Shown in pieces: positions 8,627 through 16,718 of a DNA stretch of 55,231 nucleotides. Position numbers and translations under genes: made by a program. Location of the stretch: assembly GCA_039024315.1 (NCBI GenBank), contig JBCCQN010000025.1, positions 1-55,231 on the forward strand, given 5' to 3'. The stretch comes from JBCAWW01 sp039024315. GTDB lineage: Bacteria; Bacteroidota; Bacteroidia; J057. The notes below the pieces were generated by a model, which was not told where the DNA came from, made no database searches, and saw only the letters and a program-made list of their open reading frames with translations. Position 1 is the first letter of the stretch. Each line of letters starts with the position of its first letter.

Positions 8627-9508
8627 ATGCAGGTATTAGAAGCCTATAAACCTTTTGAAGTACAAGAAGTCGAATTGGAGCATTGGCGGCAGCGGCCAGT
8701 GAAGAACAACTTTTTTGAGTTGGTTTTGATCAAGGATGGAGCGGGTACCCAATGCATCAATTACAATGAGTATAGCTATGCCAGCGGGAGTATGTTTTTG
8801 CTACCTCCCCTGAAGTGTCACTCCTTTAACATCGCCAAGCAGACGCGCTTTGTTTTCCTCAAGTTTACTTCAGCCTTTTTTCAAGCCAGTGCCCGAGATG
8901 CGGTCAACCAATACGAATGGTTCAAAGAGGCGGCTTATATCTTATCCAATTACAACCAACTGCCGGGTGATATCATTCACGCAGAATTGGATCGCCAGCA
9001 TATCTACACCCTGATTGATTTGATCCTCAAGGAAAATCAAAATTATAGTACTGGCTCAGCCGCTTTGATCAAGAGCTTTATGACTAGTATTTTGGAGATA
9101 TTATTGCGTAATATCCGCCAAAGCTCCTTTTTTGAACTGGAAGCTACCGCCGCAGCCGATGAGCGCATCAACAAAATTTTGGGCTATATCAATGAGCATA
9201 TCAGTGATTCGCCCTTATTGAAAATCGATCACCTAGCGCAGCAATTTCTGATCTCTCCGACTTATCTAAGCGAGTTTTTTCGCAAAAAGGTCAATATGCC
9301 GCTACGCGAATACATCATCAAGGCGAAACTAAAATTGGTGGAGATTCGATTACTCAATTCGGATTATACCTTGACCGAAATTGCTGATGAACTAAGTTTT
9401 ACAGATGTCAGCCATCTTTCCAAAACATTTAAAAAGTACACGGGTATTTCCATTAGAGAGTTTAAAAAACAAGGCGAGTATCGTTTACTCAAGCGCAGTC
9501 CTTGTTGA
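8627..9508 (+). CDS. AraC-family regulator of oxidoreductase cluster
   Basis: A 293-residue AraC/XylS activator. Residues 1-150 form a cupin-like sensing domain (FFELVLIKDGAGTQ, SGSMFLLPPLKCHSF). Residues about 180-285 hold the double helix-turn-helix (INEHISDSPLLKIDHLAQQF, ISPTYLSEFFRKK, LTEIADELSF, DVSHLSKTFKKYTG). The gene is divergent from the dehydrogenase, with a 156-base shared promoter region, so it most likely controls the 5531-8470 oxidoreductases and itself. The inducer is unknown. Confidence 0.88.
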   Translation: MQVLEAYKPFEVQEVELEHWRQRPVKNNFFELVLIKDGAGTQCINYNEYSYASGSMFLLPPLKCHSFNIAKQTRFVFLKFTSAFFQASARDAVNQYEWFKEAAYILSNYNQLPGDIIHAELDRQHIYTLIDLILKENQNYSTGSAALIKSFMTSILEILLRNIRQSSFFELEATAAADERINKILGYINEHISDSPLLKIDHLAQQFLISPTYLSEFFRKKVNMPLREYIIKAKLKLVEIRLLNSDYTLTEIADELSFTDVSHLSKTFKKYTGISIREFKKQGEYRLLKRSPC

Positions 9509-9595
9509 GCCTTCTTTTGGTTTTTTCTCTCCGAGAACGCTTACTTCCCTACTACTTGCTGCAGTCTGGCTTGGACTGCCCAACGAAATACCTAA

Positions 9596-10054
9596 GTGCC
9601 CACAAAAATTCAAAACAAACTGCTCGAATGGGAGTCTCATATTCCTGCCAGAGATGCCATCAATCCTCCCGTTTCCAAAGTCTCAGTTGCTTGGCACCTC
9701 GATCATGGCCTCAAGGTCATTAATGGGATTTACTTTGCTCTTCAAAAATCCGATCCTAGCCAATACAAGAGAAGTTATAATCTCAGTCGTGAGGCGATTT
9801 ACTTAGCGGGAGCGATGCCTAGAGGGGTCGCTAAATCGCCCAAATCGGTTCTGCCACCAGATGAAATTTTGGAGACGGATATCCAGAAGCAGCTAAACCA
9901 AGCTCGCGCCAATATCGAAAAGCTCAAAGCATTGCCTAAAAACGCCTATTTTAAGCATCCTTATTTTGGTATGCTCAATCGTGATCAAAGCATACGGTTT
10001 TTAGAAATTCATACCGAACATCACTTGAAGATTATTCGAGATATCTTGAAGTAG
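9596..10054 (+). CDS. DinB/DUF1569-like four-helix protein
   Basis: A 152-residue helical protein with the spaced histidines of the DinB/DUF1569 group: VAWHLDHGLKVINGI near residue 30, HPYFGMLNRDQSIRFLE near 125, and HTEHHLKIIRDIL at the end. Members often bind a metal through three His and some are thiol-dependent transferases; the activity here is unknown. It starts with GTG (9596-9598); no ATG is available nearby. It follows the AraC gene by 87 bases. An R1 repeat starts 3 bases after its stop codon. Confidence 0.7.
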   Translation: MPTKIQNKLLEWESHIPARDAINPPVSKVSVAWHLDHGLKVINGIYFALQKSDPSQYKRSYNLSREAIYLAGAMPRGVAKSPKSVLPPDEILETDIQKQLNQARANIEKLKALPKNAYFKHPYFGMLNRDQSIRFLEIHTEHHLKIIRDILK

Positions 10055-10056
10055 GA

Positions 10057-10071
10057 CCGCTGCGCGGAACG
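10057..10071 (+). repeat. R1 short repeat after stop codon
   Basis: CCGCTGCGCGGAACG, three bases after the stop of the DinB-like gene. CCGC and GCGG flank a 3-base loop. Confidence 0.75.
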
Positions 10072-10096
10072 AAAGACCTTGAATCATAAAGGCAGA

Positions 10097-10127
10097 ATGT
10101 CCAATAACGATCTACGCCATTGGACAT
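10097..10127. terminator. Possible bidirectional hairpin
   Basis: ATGTCCAAT and ATTGGACAT form a perfect 9-bp stem with a 13-base loop between convergent genes. No T-run follows on either side, so termination activity is uncertain. Confidence 0.4.
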
Positions 10128-10151
10128 CCGATATTCGTAATGCAAGCTTTC

Positions 10152-10475
10152 CTAGGCTGCTTGGGTACTTATAGCGTTGACGATCTCTTGGGTAACGTCT
10201 TTGCCGCCGCTAAGATTGGTGTAAAGGGAGCCTATGGTATATATCGGTCCCCAAGGAATTCCCCACCAACCCAAAAAGAAAGTCAATAGGGTCCAGCCCA
10301 TGCCTTTGGTAAGCGCAGACTCATCGGATTTGATAAAATAGATGTCAGTACCTCTTTTGAAGGTCATGACGATAATAGAAACGCAATACTCAAATACGAC
10401 GAACTTTGCCCCTCTGTCAAGTTCTGTTTGGATTTGAGCGTCGGTGAGGCCTTCAAGCCCTTTGATTTGTGCCAT
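10152..10475 (-). CDS. Small membrane protein, conserved hypothetical
   Basis: A 107-residue protein with two hydrophobic stretches around residues 25-38 and 60-82 (GWTLLTFFLGWWGIPWGPIY). The motif TFKRGTDIYFIKSDE between them and the Trp/Gly/Pro-rich second segment are distinctive. From memory such proteins recur in Bacteroidota, but no function is attached to them. It stands alone between convergent and tandem neighbours, and nothing in the context suggests a role. Confidence 0.65.
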   Translation of the reverse strand: MAQIKGLEGLTDAQIQTELDRGAKFVVFEYCVSIIVMTFKRGTDIYFIKSDESALTKGMGWTLLTFFLGWWGIPWGPIYTIGSLYTNLSGGKDVTQEIVNAISTQAA

Positions 10476-10546
10476 ATATGTGTTATTAAATGTGATGTGC
10501 TAAATGGGGAGCCTAAAGTAAGTTAAATTTTGCTAGGATGCCATAC

Positions 10547-11383
10547 CTAATAAGCATCAAAATCTAATGCCTGAAAAAGGGTAGTTTCTCTTCTTAATGC
10601 AAAATCCTGCTCACCGAGACTTTTGTAAATAAAATGGAGCGGAGAAGGGCGAAGTTTTTGCGGGATATTTACATAGTATCTCCCAAAGTGGAGATTTGGA
10701 TCGAGGCCTAAATAAAGTTTGAGCAATGTATGGGATCCCTTAGCCAAACTAAAGTCGGTTTGGGCAAAATGTCCCAAGCAAGCCGCGATTTGTGGATAAG
10801 CACTAGGAACCATGATTTGGGAGCCTCGGCAATAATATTTCCCTTTTGGTTTATCTAGCCGCCAAGTTAGACTCTCTCGACTCCAAAGCTGCTGATATTG
10901 AGGGACTATTGGATTTTGCTTTCTTTGCAAAGGGCCAAAGCCCAAGCGAACTGCGAGTGGCCCTAAAGTCTTAAAGCCTAATTTATTGACAAAGCCAGGC
11001 ATACTGTTAGCATTGGCTACGCCAACGATCAGTTCGTAGCCCAGCTCTCTGGCCAAGGCGTAGCTACGTTTGGCAAGCTGAGTAAAAAGGCCTCGTCCTC
11101 GGTGTTGGGAACTAGTGGCCGTATTGAGCGAAAGCAAGCAGGCTACTGCTCTGCCGCCGATCAGGGCTCGAAAGGGCTGTAGGGCGTACTGGGCTGCGAG
11201 TTGAGCGTTCTGCGCAGCCGTAAAACCCACTATCTCTCCCTCCGGATTGGCGACATACTGCCAATGAAGGTAATCGTAACTAAACAAATCTGGCTGCTCA
11301 AAGACCTCGCCCAAGAAAAGAGACAAAGCGTTCAGCGAAGCTGTATCTGTCGTAATCGGGGCAAACTGATAGGCCTTGCTCAT
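10547..11383 (-). CDS. GNAT-family N-acetyltransferase
   Basis: A 278-residue GNAT-fold acyltransferase. The acetyl-CoA loop is QHRGRGLFTQLAKRSYALAR near residues 95-112, followed by VGVANANSMPGFVNKLGFKTL, the usual late strand and helix. The C-terminal 130 residues are an added domain without a clear match. The gene overlaps the deacetylase by 4 bases (11380-11383), so the two are coupled, suggesting a joint role in modifying a cell-surface or exported glycan. An R1 copy at 11205-11220 encodes AAQNAQ. Confidence 0.8.
   Translation of the reverse strand: MSKAYQFAPITTDTASLNALSLFLGEVFEQPDLFSYDYLHWQYVANPEGEIVGFTAAQNAQLAAQYALQPFRALIGGRAVACLLSLNTATSSQHRGRGLFTQLAKRSYALARELGYELIVGVANANSMPGFVNKLGFKTLGPLAVRLGFGPLQRKQNPIVPQYQQLWSRESLTWRLDKPKGKYYCRGSQIMVPSAYPQIAACLGHFAQTDFSLAKGSHTLLKLYLGLDPNLHFGRYYVNIPQKLRPSPLHFIYKSLGEQDFALRRETTLFQALDFDAY
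11205..11220 (+). repeat. R1 short repeat, in frame in GNAT gene
   Basis: GCGTTCTGCGCAGCCG; on the gene strand it encodes AAQNAQ. Confidence 0.65.
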
Positions 11384-12228
11384 ACCTCTTGGGGCAAAAA
11401 TTGCTGACTAAAAGCATCGTAACGGATCAAGGTAAAGCCCATCGCCATCATCATCTCTAATTTAGGGAAAACAGATGCCCGTCCTCGATACATCAAGGCG
11501 TTGAAAAAACGACTTTCATTGAGGTTGGGATGCATAAAACGATCCTGTTCAAGGTCTATATCGTAAGGATGAAAATAGCCAAGGATATCCTGTCCCTTGC
11601 GTTGGTATTGTTTGAAAAGAGGTTTGAGGACCCAGCGTGGGAGATTGCGAAAATAGACCCCGCCTCCGATTGGAATCTTGATCAAAGCAAAGTTTTGCAG
11701 CGTCATGGGGATCTCTAGTATTCCGCTTATCATCCGCGGTTCATTGCCAAATCCTTGCCAGCCAAAGAGGGGATTCTTGGCCGGTAGTACAGAGCTTGAA
11801 TAGCTAAAGCCAAACTCTTTGAGGTAAGGATATACCCATTGGGTCTTTTCGGTGAGGGAAAAGGAAGGCGCTCGAAAGCCTGTGGTAGGAGGCAGCCCCA
11901 AAGCCATGAGGGAGCGTTGAAAGGCCGCTAAATCACGGCGAAAATCATCTTTGCTGAGCTGATCAAGATGGGTATGCTTATTGGTGTGGCAAGCAATCTC
12001 ATGCCCTTGGTCGGCGATCTTGACAATCAAGTCGGGATAGGTCCGCAGCATATCGCCCACCAGAAAAAAGGTAGCTTTAGCTTGATGTTGCGCCAAAAAG
12101 TCCAGATACTTTTGGGTCATTTCTGGTACTCTTTCGGGATATTGCAGGCCGTTAGGAATCATCTCACGGACGTCCTCAAGGTCGACACTAAACAAAAAGT
12201 GTGAAGGCGAAGCTTGGGTTTTGAGCAT
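11380..12228 (-). CDS. Polysaccharide deacetylase (NodB domain)
   Basis: A carbohydrate esterase of the NodB/CE4 type that removes acetyl groups from a polysaccharide. Seen: the catalytic Asp region FLFSVDLEDV, KATFFLVGDM, zinc ligands in HTNKHTH, and GFRAPSFS. The C-terminal part (GGGVYFRNLPRWVLK, YFHPYDID) resembles the DUF3473 tail of exopolysaccharide-linked deacetylases. The ATG at 12226-12228 is preferred; the frame opens at a GTG 9 codons upstream. It is coupled to the GNAT gene. No other polysaccharide-assembly genes lie nearby. Confidence 0.85.
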   Translation of the reverse strand: MLKTQASPSHFLFSVDLEDVREMIPNGLQYPERVPEMTQKYLDFLAQHQAKATFFLVGDMLRTYPDLIVKIADQGHEIACHTNKHTHLDQLSKDDFRRDLAAFQRSLMALGLPPTTGFRAPSFSLTEKTQWVYPYLKEFGFSYSSSVLPAKNPLFGWQGFGNEPRMISGILEIPMTLQNFALIKIPIGGGVYFRNLPRWVLKPLFKQYQRKGQDILGYFHPYDIDLEQDRFMHPNLNESRFFNALMYRGRASVFPKLEMMMAMGFTLIRYDAFSQQFLPQEV

Positions 12229-12370
12229 AGCAAATATTGCGCAAAAAAGCAGCACAGAAAAAGTGAATCTGGGCTGAAGTCTAAGTTGGGCTCAATATAC
12301 AGCCAATGGTATCACGCATTGACAGCAGAGAACAACATCTAAACGTAAAATTGCCTAATTTCATGCACAT

Positions 12371-12979
12371 ATGTTCGGTCGCAAGAAAATACAGTATGTC
12401 GATCCGCTTTCGAGGGCTTCTGATCCTGTGGGGATAAACCTAAGTACTGATAAGCTGAAGTATTTTCGTCGCACTCGTTGGGCTTGGCCTTTTCGATGGC
12501 TGATTCGTCTGCGGATGCCCGATGCGGCTTTTGCAGCTTATCTCAAGGAAGGAGATAGCCGCGCCGCAATCATTTTGACCACCGAACCTCAATTAGTTGT
12601 GGCTGCTTACACGGATGAGCTTGATGCCGTCGCTCTGTTACAGTTTCCTGAAGAATTAGTCGCTAAATATGAACTCGTCAAAGGCCAACGCCTTTTGACG
12701 GTCAATGTCTATGAACACGGGGGAGGTGAGGAGTCGGACTTGACTTTGGGACCAGAACACACAGGCCGCTATGGCAATTTTATCCCCCTAATCGCCGAAT
12801 TTCTCTCCGATGACATCGAGCAGATAGAATGGCGTAAAGCCCGTATCGCGCAAAGTGAATGGCAAAGGACTTGGCGCATGGGGGAAGAGGCCCTCTTTGG
12901 AGGGCAAGGCATTCGTGATGGAGAACCTTATATGTGTAGTTTTCCGGGGGAGGTGAGAGAGGAAGAAGAGCCTGAGTAG
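12371..12979 (+). CDS. Hypothetical soluble protein
   Basis: A 202-residue protein I do not recognise. A basic N-terminus (KKIQYVDPLSRASDPVGINL) is followed by a mixed alpha/beta region with AAIILTTEPQLVVAAYTDELDAVALLQFPE, then an acidic tail (EVREEEEPE). No signal peptide or membrane segment is visible. It begins a short run of co-directional genes (12371-14451), 108 bases ahead of the next, with an R1 copy between. The product is probably cytoplasmic; no function is inferred. Confidence 0.6.
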   Translation: MFGRKKIQYVDPLSRASDPVGINLSTDKLKYFRRTRWAWPFRWLIRLRMPDAAFAAYLKEGDSRAAIILTTEPQLVVAAYTDELDAVALLQFPEELVAKYELVKGQRLLTVNVYEHGGGEESDLTLGPEHTGRYGNFIPLIAEFLSDDIEQIEWRKARIAQSEWQRTWRMGEEALFGGQGIRDGEPYMCSFPGEVREEEEPE

Positions 12980-12993
12980 GGCTTTACGGGATT

Positions 12994-13017
12994 GACTGAG
13001 CGTTCTGCGCAGCAGGC
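12994..13017 (+). repeat. R1 long-form repeat, intergenic
   Basis: GACTGAGCGTTCTGCGCAGC followed by AGGC. The same 24-base sequence recurs exactly at 49341-49364. Confidence 0.85.
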
Positions 13018-13087
13018 CCCCAAAAAGGAACACAGCGGCAAAGAAAAACAGCGCGAATAACTGCTAATAAAATTTCAAACATACGAT

Positions 13088-13498
13088 ATGAACGCTTGGC
13101 TAAAAAGTCTCTTCGTCTTGCTGCTGATGGTTTTGCCGATCCTTTTTCCGCAGCCGATCCCTTTGAGACAAAACATTAGTCTGGCGATCTTGATGCCGCT
13201 GGTGGTGGGATTGTTGTTGATCTTGTCGCGCATGTATATTAGACGGCGGACTTTTGGTGAAAACTTTGAACCGCCTCGCTGGCAAGCCCCGATATTTAAC
13301 TTTAAGCAGCCTTTGCAGCTCATTTATTTTTTGCCTTTTTTTCAGTTCTTGGCCGTTGCTTTGATCGGATTGGGGCTTGGCTTACTATTCGGCACTTACA
13401 TCGAGTTTGACCAGACGCAAGCCTTTGGCCTTGGCGCGATTGGGATGGGCTTGGGCCTACTTGCAGGCATGCAAATTGGGATGAGAATTATAAAATAA
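13088..13498 (+). CDS. Small multi-pass membrane protein
   Basis: A 136-residue protein with about four hydrophobic segments: residues 7-20, 28-50, 80-100 and 112-132. The last is very Gly-rich (GLGAIGMGLGLLAGMQIGMR). A basic loop (RMYIRRRTF) follows the second segment and is probably cytoplasmic. I assign no family. It ends 3 bases before the YcxB-like gene, so the two are co-transcribed and may form a membrane pair. Confidence 0.65.
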   Translation: MNAWLKSLFVLLLMVLPILFPQPIPLRQNISLAILMPLVVGLLLILSRMYIRRRTFGENFEPPRWQAPIFNFKQPLQLIYFLPFFQFLAVALIGLGLGLLFGTYIEFDQTQAFGLGAIGMGLGLLAGMQIGMRIIK

Positions 13499-13501
13499 GG
13501 G

Positions 13502-14005
13502 ATGGAAAGTTTTGAGATACACGTACGGATGTTGGCCCAAGACCTACTGGCCTTTAAATATTATATGTTTTACCGCCGTTATTGGTGGTTTGTGGTGATT
13601 GGACTATTGCCGCTATTTGAGATTGGTGGATTTTGGCTCATGGGGCAGGATATTCAGCCCATTTTGGGACATTTGGCCCTGCCGGTTATCTTCTTCTTGG
13701 TGCTACCAATGGTCATGCGGATAAGCAACCAACGCTATTTCAATAAGGTGCGCGCTCAATTAGAGCAAGTCAACTATCGCCTTTCTGCCGAGGGAGTCGA
13801 AATCAAAGCCGAAGGCGTGGAAGCAAAGTTGGCTTGGCATCTGATTCACTCCTTGCGGGAAACCCGTAAGTACTATTTCCTTTTTCGGACCAAGGCCAGT
13901 GCTAATGTGATCCCTAAGCGTTCTTTTGTCAATCAGGCCAAGGAAAGGATGTTTTTACAGATCATGCAGCGTCATTTGAGCGATAAACAATACAAGATCA
14001 AATGA
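13502..14005 (+). CDS. YcxB-like membrane protein
   Basis: A 167-residue protein with two hydrophobic segments at about 29-48 and 55-75, then a soluble C-terminal domain matching the YcxB-like pattern: VNYRLSAEGVEIKAEGVEAK, LAWHLIHSLRETRKYYFLF, ANVIPKRSF. In this family the C-terminal domain resembles a PH-like fold; the function is uncharacterised. Start ATG 13502 lies 3 bases after the preceding stop, and its end overlaps the DUF1569 gene by 4 bases, so the three are translated together. Confidence 0.75.
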   Translation: MESFEIHVRMLAQDLLAFKYYMFYRRYWWFVVIGLLPLFEIGGFWLMGQDIQPILGHLALPVIFFLVLPMVMRISNQRYFNKVRAQLEQVNYRLSAEGVEIKAEGVEAKLAWHLIHSLRETRKYYFLFRTKASANVIPKRSFVNQAKERMFLQIMQRHLSDKQYKIK

Positions 14006-14451
14006 AAAATCTCTACCAAGTTGAGGTGTACAATGCTATCCGACATCGCATTGGCGCTTTGAGCTATACTTCTACGCCTGTCTGGGGCAAAATGAATGTG
14101 GCCCAGATGCTCACCCACTGTGCCAAGGCTATGGAAATGGCGCTCGGAGACGTGATCTACAAGCAAGATTTTAAAGGGAAGTTGATCGCGCCCTTTATGA
14201 AGCAAAGCTATTACAATGACAAACCCTTCAAACGTAATTTACCGACCTATAAGCCTTTAAAGGTGGTTGATGAGCGTGATTTTGAAGCGGAGCGCGGGGT
14301 ATTGGTCCATTTGATTGAACGTTTTCATGAAGGAGGGCCAGCCGCCTGTACCAAAGGGCCCCATCCGATTTTTGGTCATTATACGCCTGAGCAATGGTCT
14401 AGCGGTATGTACAAGCACTTAGACCATCATTTGCGCCAGTTTAGTGTTTAG
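14002..14451 (+). CDS. DUF1569 family protein
   Basis: A 149-residue helical protein of the DUF1569 (DinB-like) family. Diagnostic elements are the N-terminal KMNVAQMLTHCAKAMEMALGD, the middle PHPIFGHYTPEQWSSGMYKH and the final LDHHLRQF. The conserved His residues fit a metal site. The family has no settled function. It is the last gene of the 13088-14451 set and is followed by an R1 copy 5 bases after its stop. Confidence 0.8.
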   Translation: MKNLYQVEVYNAIRHRIGALSYTSTPVWGKMNVAQMLTHCAKAMEMALGDVIYKQDFKGKLIAPFMKQSYYNDKPFKRNLPTYKPLKVVDERDFEAERGVLVHLIERFHEGGPAACTKGPHPIFGHYTPEQWSSGMYKHLDHHLRQFSV

Positions 14452-14456
14452 GCTTT

Positions 14457-14471
14457 CCGCTGCGCGGAACG
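14457..14471 (+). repeat. R1 short repeat after stop codon
   Basis: CCGCTGCGCGGAACG, identical to the copy at 10057-10071 and likewise just after the stop of a DinB/DUF1569-like gene. Confidence 0.8.
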
Positions 14472-14531
14472 AAAAATCACGAATTTCCCCCATCCCCGCT
14501 AGCGATAGTCTGTAAGATTGGTCATTCAAAT

Positions 14532-14933
14532 CTATCCTAGATAGTCATCGTGGTCCATCATTTCGAGGCGATACTCAGAGAGCTTAAGATTGATGGAAGA
14601 AGCGAGTTCTTTGGCGGCCTGCTTTTGCTTGCGCTTGATCTTGAGGGTGATCACTCCTTCTTTACCCACCGGAAACTTGCCGAGGATGTGCATGCTGTTG
14701 ACTTGGATCTTGAAGCGAGATACTGCCCAATTGAGTTTGTAAACGACCTCTACCAGATTTTCAAAAGGGATCACTAATTCCTTGGGCTCTGATTTGAGCA
14801 TACCCACCAAAGCATCTTTTACTTGATATTCGAGGATGAGTTGATTTTTGCCCAAACGCATCATACCACTGACTGCAGCCAAACCATGATAGGCCTCTTC
14901 AGTTGTAAAATGCAGAACCTGATTGCTAAACAT
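14532..14933 (-). CDS. Hypothetical protein with PH-like pattern
   Basis: A 133-residue soluble protein. Short beta strands (VLHFTTEEAYHGL, GKNQLILEYQVKD, KELVIPFENLVEVVYK, RFKIQVNS) followed by a C-terminal helix (KQKQAAKELASSINLKLSEY) suggest a small PH-like fold; this is inference. I start at the ATG of 14931-14933, since the extra upstream residues of the longer frame look non-native. It is convergent with the DUF1569 gene and divergent from the VOC gene. Confidence 0.6.
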   Translation of the reverse strand: MFSNQVLHFTTEEAYHGLAAVSGMMRLGKNQLILEYQVKDALVGMLKSEPKELVIPFENLVEVVYKLNWAVSRFKIQVNSMHILGKFPVGKEGVITLKIKRKQKQAAKELASSINLKLSEYRLEMMDHDDYLG

Positions 14934-15061
14934 TGTTTTTACCATTAAGCTGAAAGCGTAAATTACAGAAAGAGAAGTCGATTTCATACAAAGGAGCGCT
15001 TTTTCTCTCAAAAGTTGGAGCTTTCCAACTGTCTGCTTTATCGTATATCTTTAGGATACAC

Positions 15062-15715
15062 ATGACAATGCAAACTCACTGGCCTGATGGCATCGATCAT
15101 TTGATCTACACCGCTCCGGATCTCAAGACGGGTATGGACGCGATTGAAGCACAATTGGGGATGCGTCCAGTCATAGGAGGTCAACACCCCCTTTGGGGAA
15201 CGCATAACGCGCTCCTTGCCCTAGGAAAAGGCATTTACCTAGAGGTGGTGGCCCCTGATCCGAGTCTTGCCGTCGGCGAACGCGGCCTTTGGTTGGAACA
15301 ATACTATGCCCTAAGGCCAGGTCTCAGGACATGGGCGTTCCGCAAAGCGGCGATCCAAGCCGCCCGTCAAATCGCACTGCAAAACCAAATCGCGATCGGA
15401 GCGATCGAAAAAGGCCAACGCCAAAAGCCTGATGCTAGCCTCCTTCGATGGCAACTTACCGATCCCTATAAATTGGCTTTTGAGGGCGCTCTACCCTTTT
15501 TGATTGATTGGGGAAATTCGCAACACCCTAGTTTAGCCATCCCCTCGGTCGGGGAACTACTATCACTCGAAATCATCCATCCTCAAGACAGCGCGTTGCG
15601 CGAAGCGCTACAAAAACTAAAGATAAACATCGCTCTAAAAGCGGGAAATCAATATAAATTGTCTGCCAGCATCCAAACAGCAGGCGGTATTATTAAATTA
15701 GAAACTCCTAACTAA
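15062..15715 (+). CDS. VOC-superfamily glyoxalase-like protein
   Basis: A 217-residue protein starting with the VOC signature GIDHLIYTAPDLKTGMDAIE and continuing with the substrate-side strand GIYLEVVAPDPS. The long central part and second half fit the glyoxalase-like family rather than a classical glyoxalase I. VOC enzymes use metal-bound beta-alpha-beta units for isomerase, dioxygenase or resistance reactions; the substrate here is unknown. An R1 copy at 15335-15350 encodes AFRKA. It is followed by a small gene after 1 base, indicating coupling. Confidence 0.75.
   Translation: MTMQTHWPDGIDHLIYTAPDLKTGMDAIEAQLGMRPVIGGQHPLWGTHNALLALGKGIYLEVVAPDPSLAVGERGLWLEQYYALRPGLRTWAFRKAAIQAARQIALQNQIAIGAIEKGQRQKPDASLLRWQLTDPYKLAFEGALPFLIDWGNSQHPSLAIPSVGELLSLEIIHPQDSALREALQKLKINIALKAGNQYKLSASIQTAGGIIKLETPN
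15335..15350 (+). repeat. R1 short repeat, in frame in VOC gene
   Basis: GCGTTCCGCAAAGCGG, encoding AFRKA. A more degenerate relative (GCGTTGCGCGAAGCGC) lies at 15593-15608 in the same gene. Confidence 0.65.
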
Positions 15716-15716
15716 G

Positions 15717-16022
15717 ATGAACTTCTCTACTCAAGCCATTTCTTATCATTCGCTCAAGTTTAGAGACTTTGTACCCGAAAGATTGGCCAAAGGCAATCTC
15801 TTTACCCCTGCCCAATACGAAACCCTCGATGATGTCCTCAGTGAACTGGATCTCTGGATCGAAGGCAATCCAGAGGTGATGATTGTCAACATCGAAACGG
15901 TGGTACTCCCCAATATCCACAATAAGAGAGAAGAAGGTAGTGAGGATCCCGAACTAGTGGCAAATCAACATGACGCGGCGAGTATCCGTTGGCACCAGTT
16001 TTTTAGAGTCTGGTACAAATAG
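15717..16022 (+). CDS. Small hypothetical protein
   Basis: A 101-residue acidic soluble protein. No signal peptide, membrane segment or known motif is apparent. It contains YETLDDVLSELDLWIEGNPE and VMIVNIETVVLPN, and ends in Trp-rich RWHQFFRVWYK, which suggests a small alpha/beta fold. It starts one base after the VOC gene stop, so both are on one transcript, and it may be a partner of that enzyme. No function is proposed. Confidence 0.6.
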   Translation: MNFSTQAISYHSLKFRDFVPERLAKGNLFTPAQYETLDDVLSELDLWIEGNPEVMIVNIETVVLPNIHNKREEGSEDPELVANQHDAASIRWHQFFRVWYK

Positions 16023-16095
16023 CAGAGATGAATATCAAGATAGGCTAAATGCTGATATAGCAGTTTTTACACCGGATAGTCGATATGCTGTATTA

Positions 16096-16111
16096 CCGCT
16101 GCGCGGAACGC
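16096..16111 (+). repeat. R1 short repeat, intergenic
   Basis: CCGCTGCGCGGAACGC, 7 bases beyond the stop of the minus-strand lipoprotein gene. Confidence 0.75.
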
Positions 16112-16117
16112 TTAGTC

Positions 16118-16453
16118 TTAGCGGGTCGATAGCTTTTTGTCGAACTGAGCCTCTAGTACTAGCTCAGAAGCTTTGAGCTTGGCTAGCATTTTTTCTGGTT
16201 TCATTTTTTGCGTATCGTAGGTAAAGAGCCAAAGATTCATGCTGCGTACGATGACCTTTTGATGGCTGAGATCTTGCTTACTAAAGCTTGCCTCTAAAGC
16301 CTCTGGCTTGACCTCTGGAGCGAGTTTGACGATAAAATGATCCTTGATCAGCGCATCCTCGGCGGGATCATCACCACTGGCCTGGCGAGAAGTGTCGCAA
16401 GCGCCTAGGAGTGTGATTAGCAAAACAAAGACAAAAAGGTAAGGGCTGGACAT
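16118..16453 (-). CDS. Lipoprotein resembling a free subtilisin propeptide
   Basis: A 111-residue lipoprotein. The signal and lipobox are VLLITLLGAC, so the mature protein begins at Cys19. The mature part (DHFIVKLAPEVKPEALEASF ... LWLFTYDT ... AKLKASELVLEAQFDKKL) has the same layout as the propeptide of the S8 peptidase just upstream (PGEILLKLSPGLSVGEWL ... YSIQFDE ... MVRQNAYVEIAQFNHYVKL). It probably acts as a membrane-anchored inhibitor or folding helper for that protease; this is inference from similarity and adjacency. There is no protease domain. It lies on the same strand, 265 bases downstream of the protease gene. Confidence 0.7.
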   Translation of the reverse strand: MSSPYLFVFVLLITLLGACDTSRQASGDDPAEDALIKDHFIVKLAPEVKPEALEASFSKQDLSHQKVIVRSMNLWLFTYDTQKMKPEKMLAKLKASELVLEAQFDKKLSTR

Positions 16454-16500
16454 ATGGAGCTTTGGTTAAAACTTCTTGAATGTTTTGAGTATAGGGTAGA

Positions 16501-16630
16501 AAGTATCCCGAAAGCTTCGGGAGTATTCAGTACAGAGAAAAAGGTCTTGCTATCACTAGATAGCCCATTTTCCTAGGTCTTAATACTGAATACCGTTGTC
16601 TCAGTACTAAATACTATTGTCTCAGTACTT
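16501..16630 (-). repeat. R2 intergenic element, copy B
   Basis: R2 in reverse orientation. It runs from the palindrome (CCCGAAGCTTCGGG, two bases shorter than usual) through AAGGTCTTGC to TCCTAGGTCTTAATACTGAA. Its outer part (AGTACTNAGACAAYRGTATT) is doubled. The inner GCTATC/GATAGC hairpin differs in sequence from copy D but pairs equally well. Confidence 0.8.
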
Positions 16631-16653
16631 AAATCGAACACGGAGACACAGAG

Positions 16654-16706
16654 ACACAGAGGTAATGATTGGTAATCAAATGCTCGGTTTCTCTATGCCT
16701 CTGTGT
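16654..16706 (-). terminator. Hairpin downstream of S8 peptidase gene
   Basis: ACACAGAGG at 16654-16662 pairs with CCTCTGTGT at 16698-16706; flanking GACACAGAGACAC is itself repetitive. It lies 13 bases after the S8 stop on the minus strand. It may be a terminator or a further small repeat type. Confidence 0.5.
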
Positions 16707-16718
16707 TAAATACTGATA

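Noticed and set aside
16654..16706. CACAGAGACACAGAGG sequence as a simple-sequence repeat gene regulator
   Set aside because: Only one such locus is present here; a terminator or minor repeat is as much as the sequence supports.
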